Assembly (NCBI RefSeq): GCF_020687825.1
Contig: NZ_JAJEWP010000002.1
Coordinates: 186,001 to 250,000 of the forward strand
From: Fluctibacter halophilus
GTDB taxonomy: Bacteria > Pseudomonadota > Gammaproteobacteria > Enterobacterales > Alteromonadaceae
Length of the DNA stretch: 64,000 nt
Direction: 5' to 3'
Below are positions 19,141-27,037 of this stretch, in pieces (position 1 is the stretch's first letter; every line of letters begins with the position of its first letter). The translations under genes were made by a program, and so were the position numbers. The notes beneath the pieces are model-generated. The model was not told the DNA's origin. It worked only from the letters and a program-made list of their open reading frames with translations, and searched no databases.

Positions 19141-19941
19141 TCATCCTTGTAATTCTTCACTAATTAAAAAGTGGTCTTTTCTGTTCTTTTCGTTAAAGCA
19201 ATCTGTGGGAAGAAAAATCCATCCCTCTCGAAGTGGTGCTAGCTCATTAGGGAACCTAAGCATTTCAGCCTGCTCAACAAATAATTTGGCAACTAATGCA
19301 CAGGTAAATGCATCAATATGATCTTGTGTTGGTAAGCGGTGATCGACTAACTGTTCTTCACCAATTTCGTTGATACTCCACTCAAGCCCCGCACTTTTTT
19401 GTAATTTTTCAATAATGGCAGACTGAGCACAGGGAGATGGATAAGCTTCAATTGCGGTGATGTTGTCACTTTTCCACACACCTGCTTGTTTTATGTCAGG
19501 CACAAATTTAGCCAAGGTGTGCATACCTTTTGTAGCCTGACTGCCAATCATATCTTTAATAGGGGAGAGAGGCGTGTAGCCCCACTCGGCTAAAAAGCGC
19601 TCTGTATACCTAAATAGATAAGGGTTTAGCGCGTTAGCGGTATCACAATCTACAAATTTCCCTGTCAATAAGTCATAAAAATGCTCACTAAATCCAAGGG
19701 GCGTGTCTATTGCCAAGGTAATGTGACCACCTGTGTATTCAGTTTTGCAGAGCGAAAATAGTGAAGTAATAAAGTCAACTTGGCTGTTTGCTGAATTAAT
19801 GGTTGGCGATAAGTTTCCACGCCAAGGCGTGCCAACAATTTGATTTTTACTATTGAGGATCACTAAAGCATCGCGGCTATTACGGTTTCTAGCGCAATTC
19901 CAGCCACCGACATCCCAACCTAAATAATAGTGCTCTGCCAT
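19141..19941 (-). CDS. DUF429 family, predicted RNase H-like nuclease
   Basis: A 266-residue protein that fits DUF429, a family predicted to have an RNase H-like fold. Acidic residues at the expected places are visible: the first strand YLGWDVGGWN, the second LAIDTPLGF, and the helix PTQDHIDAFTCALVAKLF near residue 215. Biochemical activity of the family is not established. Here it sits between a PD-(D/E)XK nuclease gene (13 bp upstream) and hsdR (4 bp downstream), inside a type I R-M operon, which suggests an accessory role in defence. Ribosome site AGGAAG lies eight bases before the ATG. Confidence 0.72.
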   Translation of the reverse strand: MAEHYYLGWDVGGWNCARNRNSRDALVILNSKNQIVGTPWRGNLSPTINSANSQVDFITSLFSLCKTEYTGGHITLAIDTPLGFSEHFYDLLTGKFVDCDTANALNPYLFRYTERFLAEWGYTPLSPIKDMIGSQATKGMHTLAKFVPDIKQAGVWKSDNITAIEAYPSPCAQSAIIEKLQKSAGLEWSINEIGEEQLVDHRLPTQDHIDAFTCALVAKLFVEQAEMLRFPNELAPLREGWIFLPTDCFNEKNRKDHFLISEELQG

Positions 19942-19953
19942 AAATGTGACTTC

Positions 19954-20901
19954 CTAAAACTCACTTGATGAATTGAGCAATTTGAAGCTGACCTGATAGC
20001 GATAAAACTCAATGTTATCTGTCACACTTAAGGCTCTGCGTAATTTCAAGTCATCTTCAAGGGCGATAATAATACCCTTAACTTTTTGTCCTTCTTCACA
20101 CAATTCATGCTTTACATAGCCCATATAACGCTGGATTTGTCCAACAACGTTATCACTTGCTCTGCCTCGTTTTAGCTCAACAACCAGCAAAGTTTGTTTG
20201 TTTTTACTGATCGCTAATATGTCAATGGGGCCAGTGTCTGAGGGATATTGTTGGCCTACAAGTTCACCGTCTTCGGTGTAAATATCATAGTCCTGACCTA
20301 ATTCGGTATATTGCCAATTGGCGACTAAGAAATCTTCTAGATGCTTCTCTAACGCAAATACACTTGGGTCTTCAACAGACTCATCACTGTGAGTTAATGC
20401 AGGTGGCTTTTTCCCATCTAATAACGCTTCAAGCTCCTCAGCATATTTGGTAATGTTACTCACCGTGCCGACAGAACCCGCTGAGTTTTTTAATGGCTGC
20501 GACATTTCTTCTCGGCTAATGCCTTGTTCTAGCCATTTTATTTTTCGTCTATGGGGTAATACCTCACCCGCAGCATAGTAGTAATCGGAAATGACTTCGC
20601 CTACATAATAGATCCCGTTACCGTTAGGACAAAATACGATGTCGCCTTTAGTCATACCTTTACAAATGGTATGTAACATACCGCACGCTAAGCCTGCGCC
20701 TATTTTGGTTTTGTCAGGATTGGCCTCTAGAAATACAGGGATGTACTGGCGATTGAAGTCGCGCCAGTTATCGCCTAGGTCATTGGTTAAATCACCTTCA
20801 ATGCCCCAGTCGCCACCGATAAAACCTTGCTCAAAACACTGTTGCGCGTATTTGCAGGCTTGGCCTGCCATAATGCGGTAGTAACTTCTTGTTGGTGTCA
20901 T
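19954..20901 (-). CDS. Two-domain nuclease: possible modified-base reader plus PD-(D/E)XK (NucS/DUF91-like)
   Basis: A 315-residue protein. The C-terminal half has a PD-(D/E)XK core: GPIDILAISKN, then TLLVVELKRG (Asp about 225, Glu-x-Lys about 242-244), followed by QIQRYMGYVKH as in DUF91/NucS-like and Mrr-like nucleases. The N-terminal 150 residues (MTPTRSYYRIMAGQ, GDIVFCPNGNGIYYVGEV, LPHRRKIKWLEQGISREEMS) resemble PUA/EVE-type domains found in enzymes that sense modified DNA; this is inference from pattern only. It lies between hsdS and the DUF429 gene in the same operon, with an AAAGGA ribosome site. It may be a type IV-like partner of the type I system. Confidence 0.72.
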   Translation of the reverse strand: MTPTRSYYRIMAGQACKYAQQCFEQGFIGGDWGIEGDLTNDLGDNWRDFNRQYIPVFLEANPDKTKIGAGLACGMLHTICKGMTKGDIVFCPNGNGIYYVGEVISDYYYAAGEVLPHRRKIKWLEQGISREEMSQPLKNSAGSVGTVSNITKYAEELEALLDGKKPPALTHSDESVEDPSVFALEKHLEDFLVANWQYTELGQDYDIYTEDGELVGQQYPSDTGPIDILAISKNKQTLLVVELKRGRASDNVVGQIQRYMGYVKHELCEEGQKVKGIIIALEDDLKLRRALSVTDNIEFYRYQVSFKLLNSSSEF

Positions 20902-20921
20902 AGTTGAATTCCTTTTCTCAT

Positions 20922-22232
20922 TTAACCTTTATCTAATGGCAATCGGGTGCGGCCTGTGAGTAGCTCTTGCATCATGCCTTGTTTGATTTGGCGAGTTTTC
21001 GCCAAGCGCTGTTCAAGGGTTTGGATTTCGTTATCCATATCCGAGAGGATAGTGGCGATAGCGGTTTGTTCTTCTTTTGAATCAGGGCATGGAATCTTAT
21101 AGTTTTGGAGCGCTGAAAATGGAACTCTGCGATGTCCAGCGCTTCCGACCATTTCACTTTCCAACTCTTGTCGAAATATATCTCTTGTTGTCCAAAAATA
21201 AATAAAGTCTGAATCTGCATTTAACTTTGCTCTCAGCACATGAAATTCAGTACTACCGAAGCCATGTTCCGTATCTAGTTTCTTAGTATGGCAACCTTTT
21301 CCATTCTCAAAACAAGGAGTAATTTTGGCAACTAATACATCATGACGTTCAAAATATGTAAAACCAGACTTTACTTTACTAACAATGACAGGAGTCTGCT
21401 TAATCAGGCGAGCACTTTCACTAACATCTTGCATACCAACGAAGGTAGTTGTCATATCTGCTTTTAAGGACTTTCTGGATATAGATTGCTCGAATAATTC
21501 ACCAAAAGTAACCACCTCCCAATCCTCAGGGATTTCACCTAGTTCACTGGGTTTTGTGCCTTTTAGCTGGCCTTGCTTTTCGCCTTCGGTGTAAGTGGCG
21601 AATTGCGGTAAACGGGTTTTTCCTGTCAGCAGTTGCTGCATGGTGGCGGTTTTAATCGCTTGTTTTTTCGCGATCAGCTTTTCCAATTCCGTAAATAGCG
21701 CATCCACATCGGACAAGGCATTGGCAATGGCGGTTTGTTCTTTTATAGGCGGCTTGACTAAAAGGCATGAAAGAACATCTTCTTTTCTTAGGTTTGTTTG
21801 TTTTGCGCCATCATCAAAAGCCAAATAATATGGATTTCGACTCAAAGTTTTAAGCAGAAAGAATGGTGAAACGTCATGATTCGGTGTTAATACACAAATT
21901 CGTTGATTAACTGTATAGACATTGTCTTGGTCTACCAAAAAGCATTTAGCAATTGCTTTTCCATTTGGAACATCACTCATAACCATCAATAAATCGTTTT
22001 TGAAGGCCGCTTGTCTGCACTCACTCGATCCTTTACGAACTTTACCTTCTGTTGAAATGAATTTTGAATTAACTAAAACGAAGTCTCCATACTCATTAAT
22101 GCAATCTTCATGAGCGGCTCCATTTTTGAAGCTAATTAATTCATCTAACCTTGAAACCTTCCAATTGGCAGGAATAACACCCACTTCAGTTTGTCTATAT
22201 CCTTCAGGAATTGCTTGTTCTAATGCACTCAT
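20922..22232 (-). CDS. hsdS: Type I R-M specificity subunit HsdS
   Basis: A 436-residue S subunit with the usual pseudo-symmetric plan: first target-recognition domain (about 15-170), a central helical repeat containing TGKTRLPQF, second target-recognition domain starting at GEIPEDWEVV (about 230-385), then a second helical repeat ending in TGRTRLPLDKG. The two TRDs differ, so the target is bipartite; the sequence recognised cannot be predicted by eye. A GTG nine bases upstream overlaps hsdM, but the ATG at 22232 with GGAG eight bases before it is the better start, 2 nt after the hsdM stop. Confidence 0.93.
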   Translation of the reverse strand: MSALEQAIPEGYRQTEVGVIPANWKVSRLDELISFKNGAAHEDCINEYGDFVLVNSKFISTEGKVRKGSSECRQAAFKNDLLMVMSDVPNGKAIAKCFLVDQDNVYTVNQRICVLTPNHDVSPFFLLKTLSRNPYYLAFDDGAKQTNLRKEDVLSCLLVKPPIKEQTAIANALSDVDALFTELEKLIAKKQAIKTATMQQLLTGKTRLPQFATYTEGEKQGQLKGTKPSELGEIPEDWEVVTFGELFEQSISRKSLKADMTTTFVGMQDVSESARLIKQTPVIVSKVKSGFTYFERHDVLVAKITPCFENGKGCHTKKLDTEHGFGSTEFHVLRAKLNADSDFIYFWTTRDIFRQELESEMVGSAGHRRVPFSALQNYKIPCPDSKEEQTAIATILSDMDNEIQTLEQRLAKTRQIKQGMMQELLTGRTRLPLDKG

Positions 22233-22234
22233 TG

Positions 22235-24697
22235 CTACCACTCCAAGCCCATTGCTTTTAAATGGCCTGCGACTTTATCGCTAAGGTCATCAACTGATTT
22301 AGTAAGAGTTGGTAATGGCGTGCTGTAGCGCTCTTCTAATTGCTTAACTCGGTTTGCCATTTGCTGGGTAACACGTTCAATTTCAGCAACTATATTGGCT
22401 TGAAGTGTTGCTAGCCATTTATCATCGACAATCAGGGTTTTTATTTCATCAATAGTAAGTTTTGGATATTGGTTGAATACGCTTAAGTCCAAAGCTTCTT
22501 GTGCTTCTTTAACCGCTTTTTTCGCAGCCGTTTCAGCGTTAAACAATTTGGTTGCTTGTTTCAGTGCTTTAACTTCATCAACATCGGTTGCGAGTTTTGC
22601 TCTTGCAGCAACGCTGGCTTTGGTGATTTTGTCTTTGTCATTAAGGGCGTCAACCAATAAGCCATCTTCATCACCATGTTCTTCAAGGTAGCTTTCAAGT
22701 GCTTGCGTGGCATCATCTTGTTTGGCTTGCAGGGCATCAACTTGCGCTTGTTCGTCAGCAAAATAACGGGCAACGATTAAGCTAGGTGGGATAATCTCGG
22801 CTTTGTACTTTTTCTTATTGATAATTAAGTCAGGCGTTTCTTTGAGCTTTTCGCCCTTGGCAGCAACTAACTCACGAAGGGTATAACCCGCTTGCCAATC
22901 GTCCTGTACCAATACATACACATCGTCCTGCATGGTATCAGCCCAGTAATCCATAAGGATTTGGTAAATATCGTATTTACTTAATAAGTCACTATTGGCA
23001 TAGCTATTTAGCAAGTTTTCTGAAACGTTAAAGATAAAGTTTTTCGGGTTATCGCCTACTTTTATCTCTTTAAGTTTTGCTTCTGGTATCCACTGTTTAA
23101 ATGGCAATAGGCTACGAGCAGCAAAGTCTTTAAAATCTTGGTGAGCCAAAATGGTGCTTTTAACTTGGCTTGCTTCAACCAGTGCATGGCTGTAGCCTTC
23201 ACGCTCAGGCTTGAAAAGAGTGGCACGAATGCTTGGGAATACCTGCCAGTAATGCTCAAGGGCATCAATGTCACGGTTTGGAATGCCACCTTGCAGGTGA
23301 GCGCTTAAATCGTGTAAGTCTTCTGGCTCAGATGAGTCGATATAACGCGGGATATTAAGGTTGTAGTCGTTAGCGGCAATTTCATCAATTTCTACTAAGC
23401 GGCTATAACGCTCAAGCTCTAAGCCTTTGTTAAACACATCAACAATTTTATGAATGTCTTGGCTGCGTAGTCGGTTTTTGTTGCCATCCTTAATGAAGCC
23501 TTTGCTGGCATCAATCATAAAGATTGGGCGGCCTGATACCGTTGGTAGTGTTTCATCACCTTCGTTAAAGCTCGTAACTGCTTTTTGCGCGTGCTCTTTA
23601 TCAATCACGATAATACAGGCAGGAATACCCGTGCCGTAGAATAAGTTGGCAGGTAAACCAATAATGCCTTTGATGTAACCTTGTTTGATGAGGTTTTCAC
23701 GAATAGTGGCTTCAGCATTGCCACGGAACAGTACGCCATGCGGCAAGATCACCGCGCCTTTACCAGTGCTTTTTAAGCTTTTGATAATGTGTAGTAAGAA
23801 GGTGTAGTCACCGTTTTTTTCTGGTGGAATGCCCCAAGTAAAACGGTTATAAATATCAGCTTCCGGGTTTAGGCCATTGGTCCAGTTTTTATTCGAAAAT
23901 GGTGGATTGGCAACCGCAAAATCAAAGGTTTTTAATTGGTTAGGGGTATCTTTCCATTGTGGGTCAGAAAGTGTATTACCTTTCCAGATCTTAGCCGTGG
24001 TGTTGTTATGTAAGATCATGTTCATACGGGCAAGTGCGCTGGTGGCGTTATCCATCTCTTGTCCGTATAGGGTTAAACCACGCTCCGCTTGATCGCTGGC
24101 TTTTAACAACAATGAACCTGAGCCGCAAGTAGGGTCGTAAGCGGTGGCATCTTGAGGTGTGTCTTCTTTAATTCCCACCACTTTGGCCAGAATTTGTGAC
24201 ACTTCCGAAGGCGTATAAAATTGGCCTTTAGATTTACCTGATTCTGTCGCGAAATGACGCATTAGATATTCGTAAGCATCACCTAATAGGTCATCACCGC
24301 CTGCGCGATTAGACGTTAAATCTAAGCCTTGGAAAATACCGACTAACTTGGTTAGACGGTCTACCATTTCTTTGCCTTTACCGAGTTTTTCTTCATCGTT
24401 GAAATCGGCAACGTCTATCACACCTTTAAGGTCATTTTCTTCGGCAAGGGAGGCAATGATTTTATTAATTTTTTCGCCAATTTCTTTGTCATTTTTAGCG
24501 GCTATCATATCGTCATAGCTTGCACCTTCTGGCACGACAATCATGCCGTATGGGTCGCCTTTGTATTTATCGCTGACGTACTTCATGAAAAGCATTGTCA
24601 GCACGTAGTCTTTATACTGGCTGGCATCCATGCCGCCACGCAGTTCGTCACAGCTTGCCCATAATGATGAATAAAGTTCTGTCTTTTTAATTGCCAT
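22235..24697 (-). CDS. hsdM: Type I R-M adenine methyltransferase HsdM (long form)
   Basis: An 820-residue M subunit that makes N6-methyladenine with HsdS. The N-terminal helical domain begins KKTELYSSLWASCDELRGG; the catalytic domain has QFYTPSEVSQILAKV, the SAM motif DPTCGSGSLLLKA (about 185-198) and the catalytic NPPF (about 264-267). After about residue 480 there is a 340-residue extension with coiled-coil-like, Lys/Ala/Asp-rich helices (QAKQDDATQALESYLEEH), much longer than EcoKI HsdM (about 530). Long HsdM forms exist in other type I systems. Good AAAGGA ribosome site. Confidence 0.94.
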   Translation of the reverse strand: MAIKKTELYSSLWASCDELRGGMDASQYKDYVLTMLFMKYVSDKYKGDPYGMIVVPEGASYDDMIAAKNDKEIGEKINKIIASLAEENDLKGVIDVADFNDEEKLGKGKEMVDRLTKLVGIFQGLDLTSNRAGGDDLLGDAYEYLMRHFATESGKSKGQFYTPSEVSQILAKVVGIKEDTPQDATAYDPTCGSGSLLLKASDQAERGLTLYGQEMDNATSALARMNMILHNNTTAKIWKGNTLSDPQWKDTPNQLKTFDFAVANPPFSNKNWTNGLNPEADIYNRFTWGIPPEKNGDYTFLLHIIKSLKSTGKGAVILPHGVLFRGNAEATIRENLIKQGYIKGIIGLPANLFYGTGIPACIIVIDKEHAQKAVTSFNEGDETLPTVSGRPIFMIDASKGFIKDGNKNRLRSQDIHKIVDVFNKGLELERYSRLVEIDEIAANDYNLNIPRYIDSSEPEDLHDLSAHLQGGIPNRDIDALEHYWQVFPSIRATLFKPEREGYSHALVEASQVKSTILAHQDFKDFAARSLLPFKQWIPEAKLKEIKVGDNPKNFIFNVSENLLNSYANSDLLSKYDIYQILMDYWADTMQDDVYVLVQDDWQAGYTLRELVAAKGEKLKETPDLIINKKKYKAEIIPPSLIVARYFADEQAQVDALQAKQDDATQALESYLEEHGDEDGLLVDALNDKDKITKASVAARAKLATDVDEVKALKQATKLFNAETAAKKAVKEAQEALDLSVFNQYPKLTIDEIKTLIVDDKWLATLQANIVAEIERVTQQMANRVKQLEERYSTPLPTLTKSVDDLSDKVAGHLKAMGLEW

Positions 24698-24729
24698 GTG
24701 TGTTCCTTTAAGTCCTTGTGCCTGAGCGG

Positions 24730-24969
24730 TTAGAGCAAGTCAGTGTTTAAGCCTGCGGCTTTTAAACGGTGAGTGAGATTACGCATTTTAGAAAATTCAG
24801 TACCAAAGCTAGGTTTAAGGCCAACGCCTTCGCAAAACTCTCTGGCAGTCATACTTTTCAAGCTATCAGCGTACTTGATCATTTGCAGATGCAACTCAGT
24901 GGTGTACTGATTGCGTGGCGCATCATCTAATGCTTGTTTTATATGGTCGAAGATCGCTTGCTCATTCAT
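24730..24969 (-). CDS. Small HTH-like protein, candidate controller of the R-M operon
   Basis: A 79-residue, mostly helical protein (MNEQAIFDHIKQALDD, then MTAREFCEGVGLKPSFGTEFSKM). The second segment reads like a helix-turn-helix. It is the first gene of the hsd operon, 32 bp before hsdM, with a 30-bp perfect palindrome just upstream. That arrangement recalls the small controller proteins of R-M systems that bind an operator at their own promoter. The family of this protein is not one I can name; controller function is inference from position and size. Confidence 0.6.
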   Translation of the reverse strand: MNEQAIFDHIKQALDDAPRNQYTTELHLQMIKYADSLKSMTAREFCEGVGLKPSFGTEFSKMRNLTHRLKAAGLNTDLL

Positions 24970-24994
24970 AAGACTATTCTTCTTTTTGATTGTG

Positions 24995-25024
24995 ATTTAT
25001 CTAATTTATATAAATTAGATAAAT
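24995..25024. promoter_or_regulatory. 30-bp perfect palindrome upstream of the hsd operon
   Basis: Two 15-bp arms without spacer: ATTTATCTAATTTAT (24995-25009) and its exact complement (25010-25024). It lies 26 bp before the start of the first gene and covers the likely promoter region, so it is a strong candidate operator for the small HTH-like protein. Confidence 0.7.
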
Positions 25025-25092
25025 AAGCAAGGGTATTTGCCCTATTAACAGGAATCTTATGTCATTGCGTTACGAGAGATGTTCTCCCAAAA

Positions 25093-25269
25093 GTGAAAAA
25101 CGAACCGTTTCAGAGGGTAAATAATTTGCCAATTATGGCTGTGGCGTCAATAGTAGGTTATATTTTGACTGGAAAGCTTACTTTAATCGGAGGCCTGATT
25201 ACTTTTGCTGTTATCTTGGGAAGTTTTGAGTTCCCGAAAAGCAAAAAATTTAGATTGCCTAACGAATAA
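25093..25269 (+). CDS. Small membrane protein (one TM segment)
   Basis: A short open frame starting at GTG 25093 (58 residues) or ATG 25135 (44 residues). The product has one clear membrane helix (MAVASIVGYILTGKL followed by LIGGLITFAVILGSF) and a basic tail FEFPKSKKFRLPNE. No named family is recognised. It lies at the right side of the island, divergent from the hsd operon. A 21-codon frame (ATG 25059, with AGGA before it) overlaps its beginning in another frame and could be a leader or a frameshifted N-terminus. Confidence 0.45.
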   Translation: MKNEPFQRVNNLPIMAVASIVGYILTGKLTLIGGLITFAVILGSFEFPKSKKFRLPNE

Positions 25270-25405
25270 GCCTTTGGTGGTTATGGTATGCGGCATCTAG
25301 AAATTGAAGAATCAGTCATTGTCGAACAAAATCGTACTAGCAGGTCAATCAAGCCAACCGCTGATGCGGCGGCTGATTCAAGGTTTGGTATCAGGGACGA
25401 AACAT

Positions 25406-25888
25406 ATGTCATTTCTAGTTAAGTTCAAGGATCACATAAGTTCTGTAGGAGTAATAGTCGCAATTGTTTTTTCGTCGTTAGCTCTTTTAAGTAATCCCAA
25501 AACTCCTGATTTAGTTGTTTCGTCAGAAGTTATTGATAATCTAACTACTAGAGTTGTTGTGTATAACGGTGGAGATGGACCATGTGCAGGTTTTAAGATT
25601 TCATATAGCAACGTCTACAGTTTCGTAGAACAAATAGTGCAATATCAAGAGTCAGCATTACCAAACAAAAAACTAGATGTGAATAAACAGGGAGAAACTG
25701 TTATCGCTTTTCCCGCGAGAGCTCCTGACAAAGTCGGTAGATGTGAACAAGAAAAATGTAAAATCAACGGTGAGTTTTTAGCGCCAAATCAGGCATTTGC
25801 TCTAGATTTCAAAAAAATAAACACAGCCCAAAAAGCTGCTGTAGTTAACTTTCTTTGTTACGAGGATGATGCAAGTATCAGGGTATGA
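25406..25888 (+). CDS. Island hypothetical protein with N-terminal membrane helix
   Basis: A 160-residue frame from ATG 25406, with AGGGA eight bases before it. A membrane helix is at about 12-28 (VGVIVAIVFSSLALLS). The rest looks extracytoplasmic and beta-rich (DLVVSSEVIDNLTTRVVVYNGG) with four cysteines, two of them in RCEQEKC. The frame remains open upstream to a TTG at 25304, but that stretch has no good ribosome site. Function unknown. Codon use is AT-rich like the rest of the island. Confidence 0.55.
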   Translation: MSFLVKFKDHISSVGVIVAIVFSSLALLSNPKTPDLVVSSEVIDNLTTRVVVYNGGDGPCAGFKISYSNVYSFVEQIVQYQESALPNKKLDVNKQGETVIAFPARAPDKVGRCEQEKCKINGEFLAPNQAFALDFKKINTAQKAAVVNFLCYEDDASIRV

Positions 25889-26189
25889 CACCTAACCATC
25901 GTATTAATTCGCTCGCAAGCTCGTTGTGATAATAGCACGTGGGCTCCCTGCGCTGCGCTTGGTATTGTAGCCTACGTGTTTTTGTCCGTTATTTGGGTGT
26001 TGAACGTCTGCTTTTTGTTGACAGAGTACGATCATCTTTTCAACGTCCCCCTACAGGCACAAACTTAACCTAGGCCCCTTAGAGTCACTATGAAGTTGAA
26101 CGGGCCTATGGCAGTACGAAAATAACCTGTAAACTTCCCCCTTAATTTGACGATTTCAACAGTGCGTCGGGCGGCGCGTCGACGGGTTA
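25889..26189. other. Gene-free right end of the island with two inverted repeats
   Basis: No convincing gene was found in these 301 bases. Two dyads stand out: CACGTGGGCT / AGCCTACGTG (25936-25945 with 25969-25978, one mismatch) around a GC-rich loop rich in GCGCTGCGC, and TAGGCCC / GGGCCTA (26071-26077 with 26102-26108). They may be remnants of a recombination site or insertion element; no transposase is present. GC content returns to backbone level at about 26150. Confidence 0.4.
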
Positions 26190-26930
26190 ATGATGAGTAC
26201 ACAAGCACCCAAGCGATTAAACAAATACCTCAGCGATACCGGCGTGTGTTCACGCCGGGAGGCGGATAAATTCATTGAGCAGCAGCGGGTGACCATCAAC
26301 GGCAAGCTGCCGGAGCTGGGCACCAAGGTGCAGCCCGGCGATGTGGTCAAGCTGGACGGTAAGACCGTCGGCGGCGTGGCCGAGGATAAATCCGACCGCA
26401 TTTACATTGCCTACCACAAGCCCATCGGCATCACCTGTACCACCGAGCGGCATGTGAAGGGCAATATCATCGATGCGGTGGGCCACAAAGAGCGCATCTT
26501 CCCCATTGGCCGGTTGGACAAACCCTCCGAAGGGCTGATTTTGCTCACCAGTGACGGCGACATCGTCAACAAGGTGCTGCGCGCCGAGAATGCCCACGAC
26601 AAAGAATACATCGTCACCGTCAACCAGCCGATCAGCGAACGCTTTCTGAACAAGATGGCCCGCGGCGTGCCCATTCTGGGCACGGTGACCAAACCCTGCA
26701 AAGTAACGGCGCGGGGCAAGTGCCAGTTCAGCATCATCCTCACCCAGGGGCTCAACCGGCAAATCCGCCGCATGTGCGAATTCCTCGGCTACGAAGTCAC
26801 CAAACTCAAGCGCACCCGCATCATGCACATTCAGCTGGGCAAACTGCGCCCCGGTGAGTGGCGCAACCTGACCGAGCAGGAACTCAGGCAACTGCACAAC
26901 GCGGTGAAACACTCGAAGAAAACTGCCTGA
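26190..26930 (+). CDS. rluF: 23S rRNA pseudouridine(2604) synthase RluF
   Basis: A 246-residue RsuA/RluB-type pseudouridine synthase. The N-terminal S4 RNA-binding domain (RLNKYLSDTGVCSRREADKFI) is followed by the catalytic domain with the active-site Asp in GRLDKPSEGLILLTSDGD (about 110) and the C-terminal motif GLNRQIRRMCEFLGYEV. The strings VPILGTVTKPCKV and RTRIMHI match E. coli RluF rather than RluB or RluE. Start may be either of two adjacent ATGs. It is the first backbone gene after the island. Confidence 0.9.
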   Translation: MMSTQAPKRLNKYLSDTGVCSRREADKFIEQQRVTINGKLPELGTKVQPGDVVKLDGKTVGGVAEDKSDRIYIAYHKPIGITCTTERHVKGNIIDAVGHKERIFPIGRLDKPSEGLILLTSDGDIVNKVLRAENAHDKEYIVTVNQPISERFLNKMARGVPILGTVTKPCKVTARGKCQFSIILTQGLNRQIRRMCEFLGYEVTKLKRTRIMHIQLGKLRPGEWRNLTEQELRQLHNAVKHSKKTA

Positions 26931-26970
26931 TCCCTCTGCCTTTTCTTTGGGTGAGGTGGACGGGTTTGTC

Positions 26971-26979
26971 TGCTATACT
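26971..26979 (+). promoter_or_regulatory. Extended -10 promoter of ybiT
   Basis: TGC directly before TATACT (26974-26979) forms an extended -10. The -35 position (about 26951) is poor, as is usual for this promoter class. The predicted leader is about 52 nt. Confidence 0.55.
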
Positions 26980-27037
26980 GCGCGGCCTTCAGCGTCCGCG
27001 CTGTGTCTGACAACCGCCAATATTCGAGAGTTTCCCT

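Noticed and set aside
25288-25422. A 44-codon frame starting ATG CGG, overlapping the start of the gene at 25406
   Set aside because: No ribosome site, no recognised family, and it overlaps a better candidate in another frame.
26041-26160. Possible insertion-sequence end (run with TAACCTGTAAACTTCCCCC)
   Set aside because: No matching second end or transposase could be found; left as an unexplained gene-free stretch.
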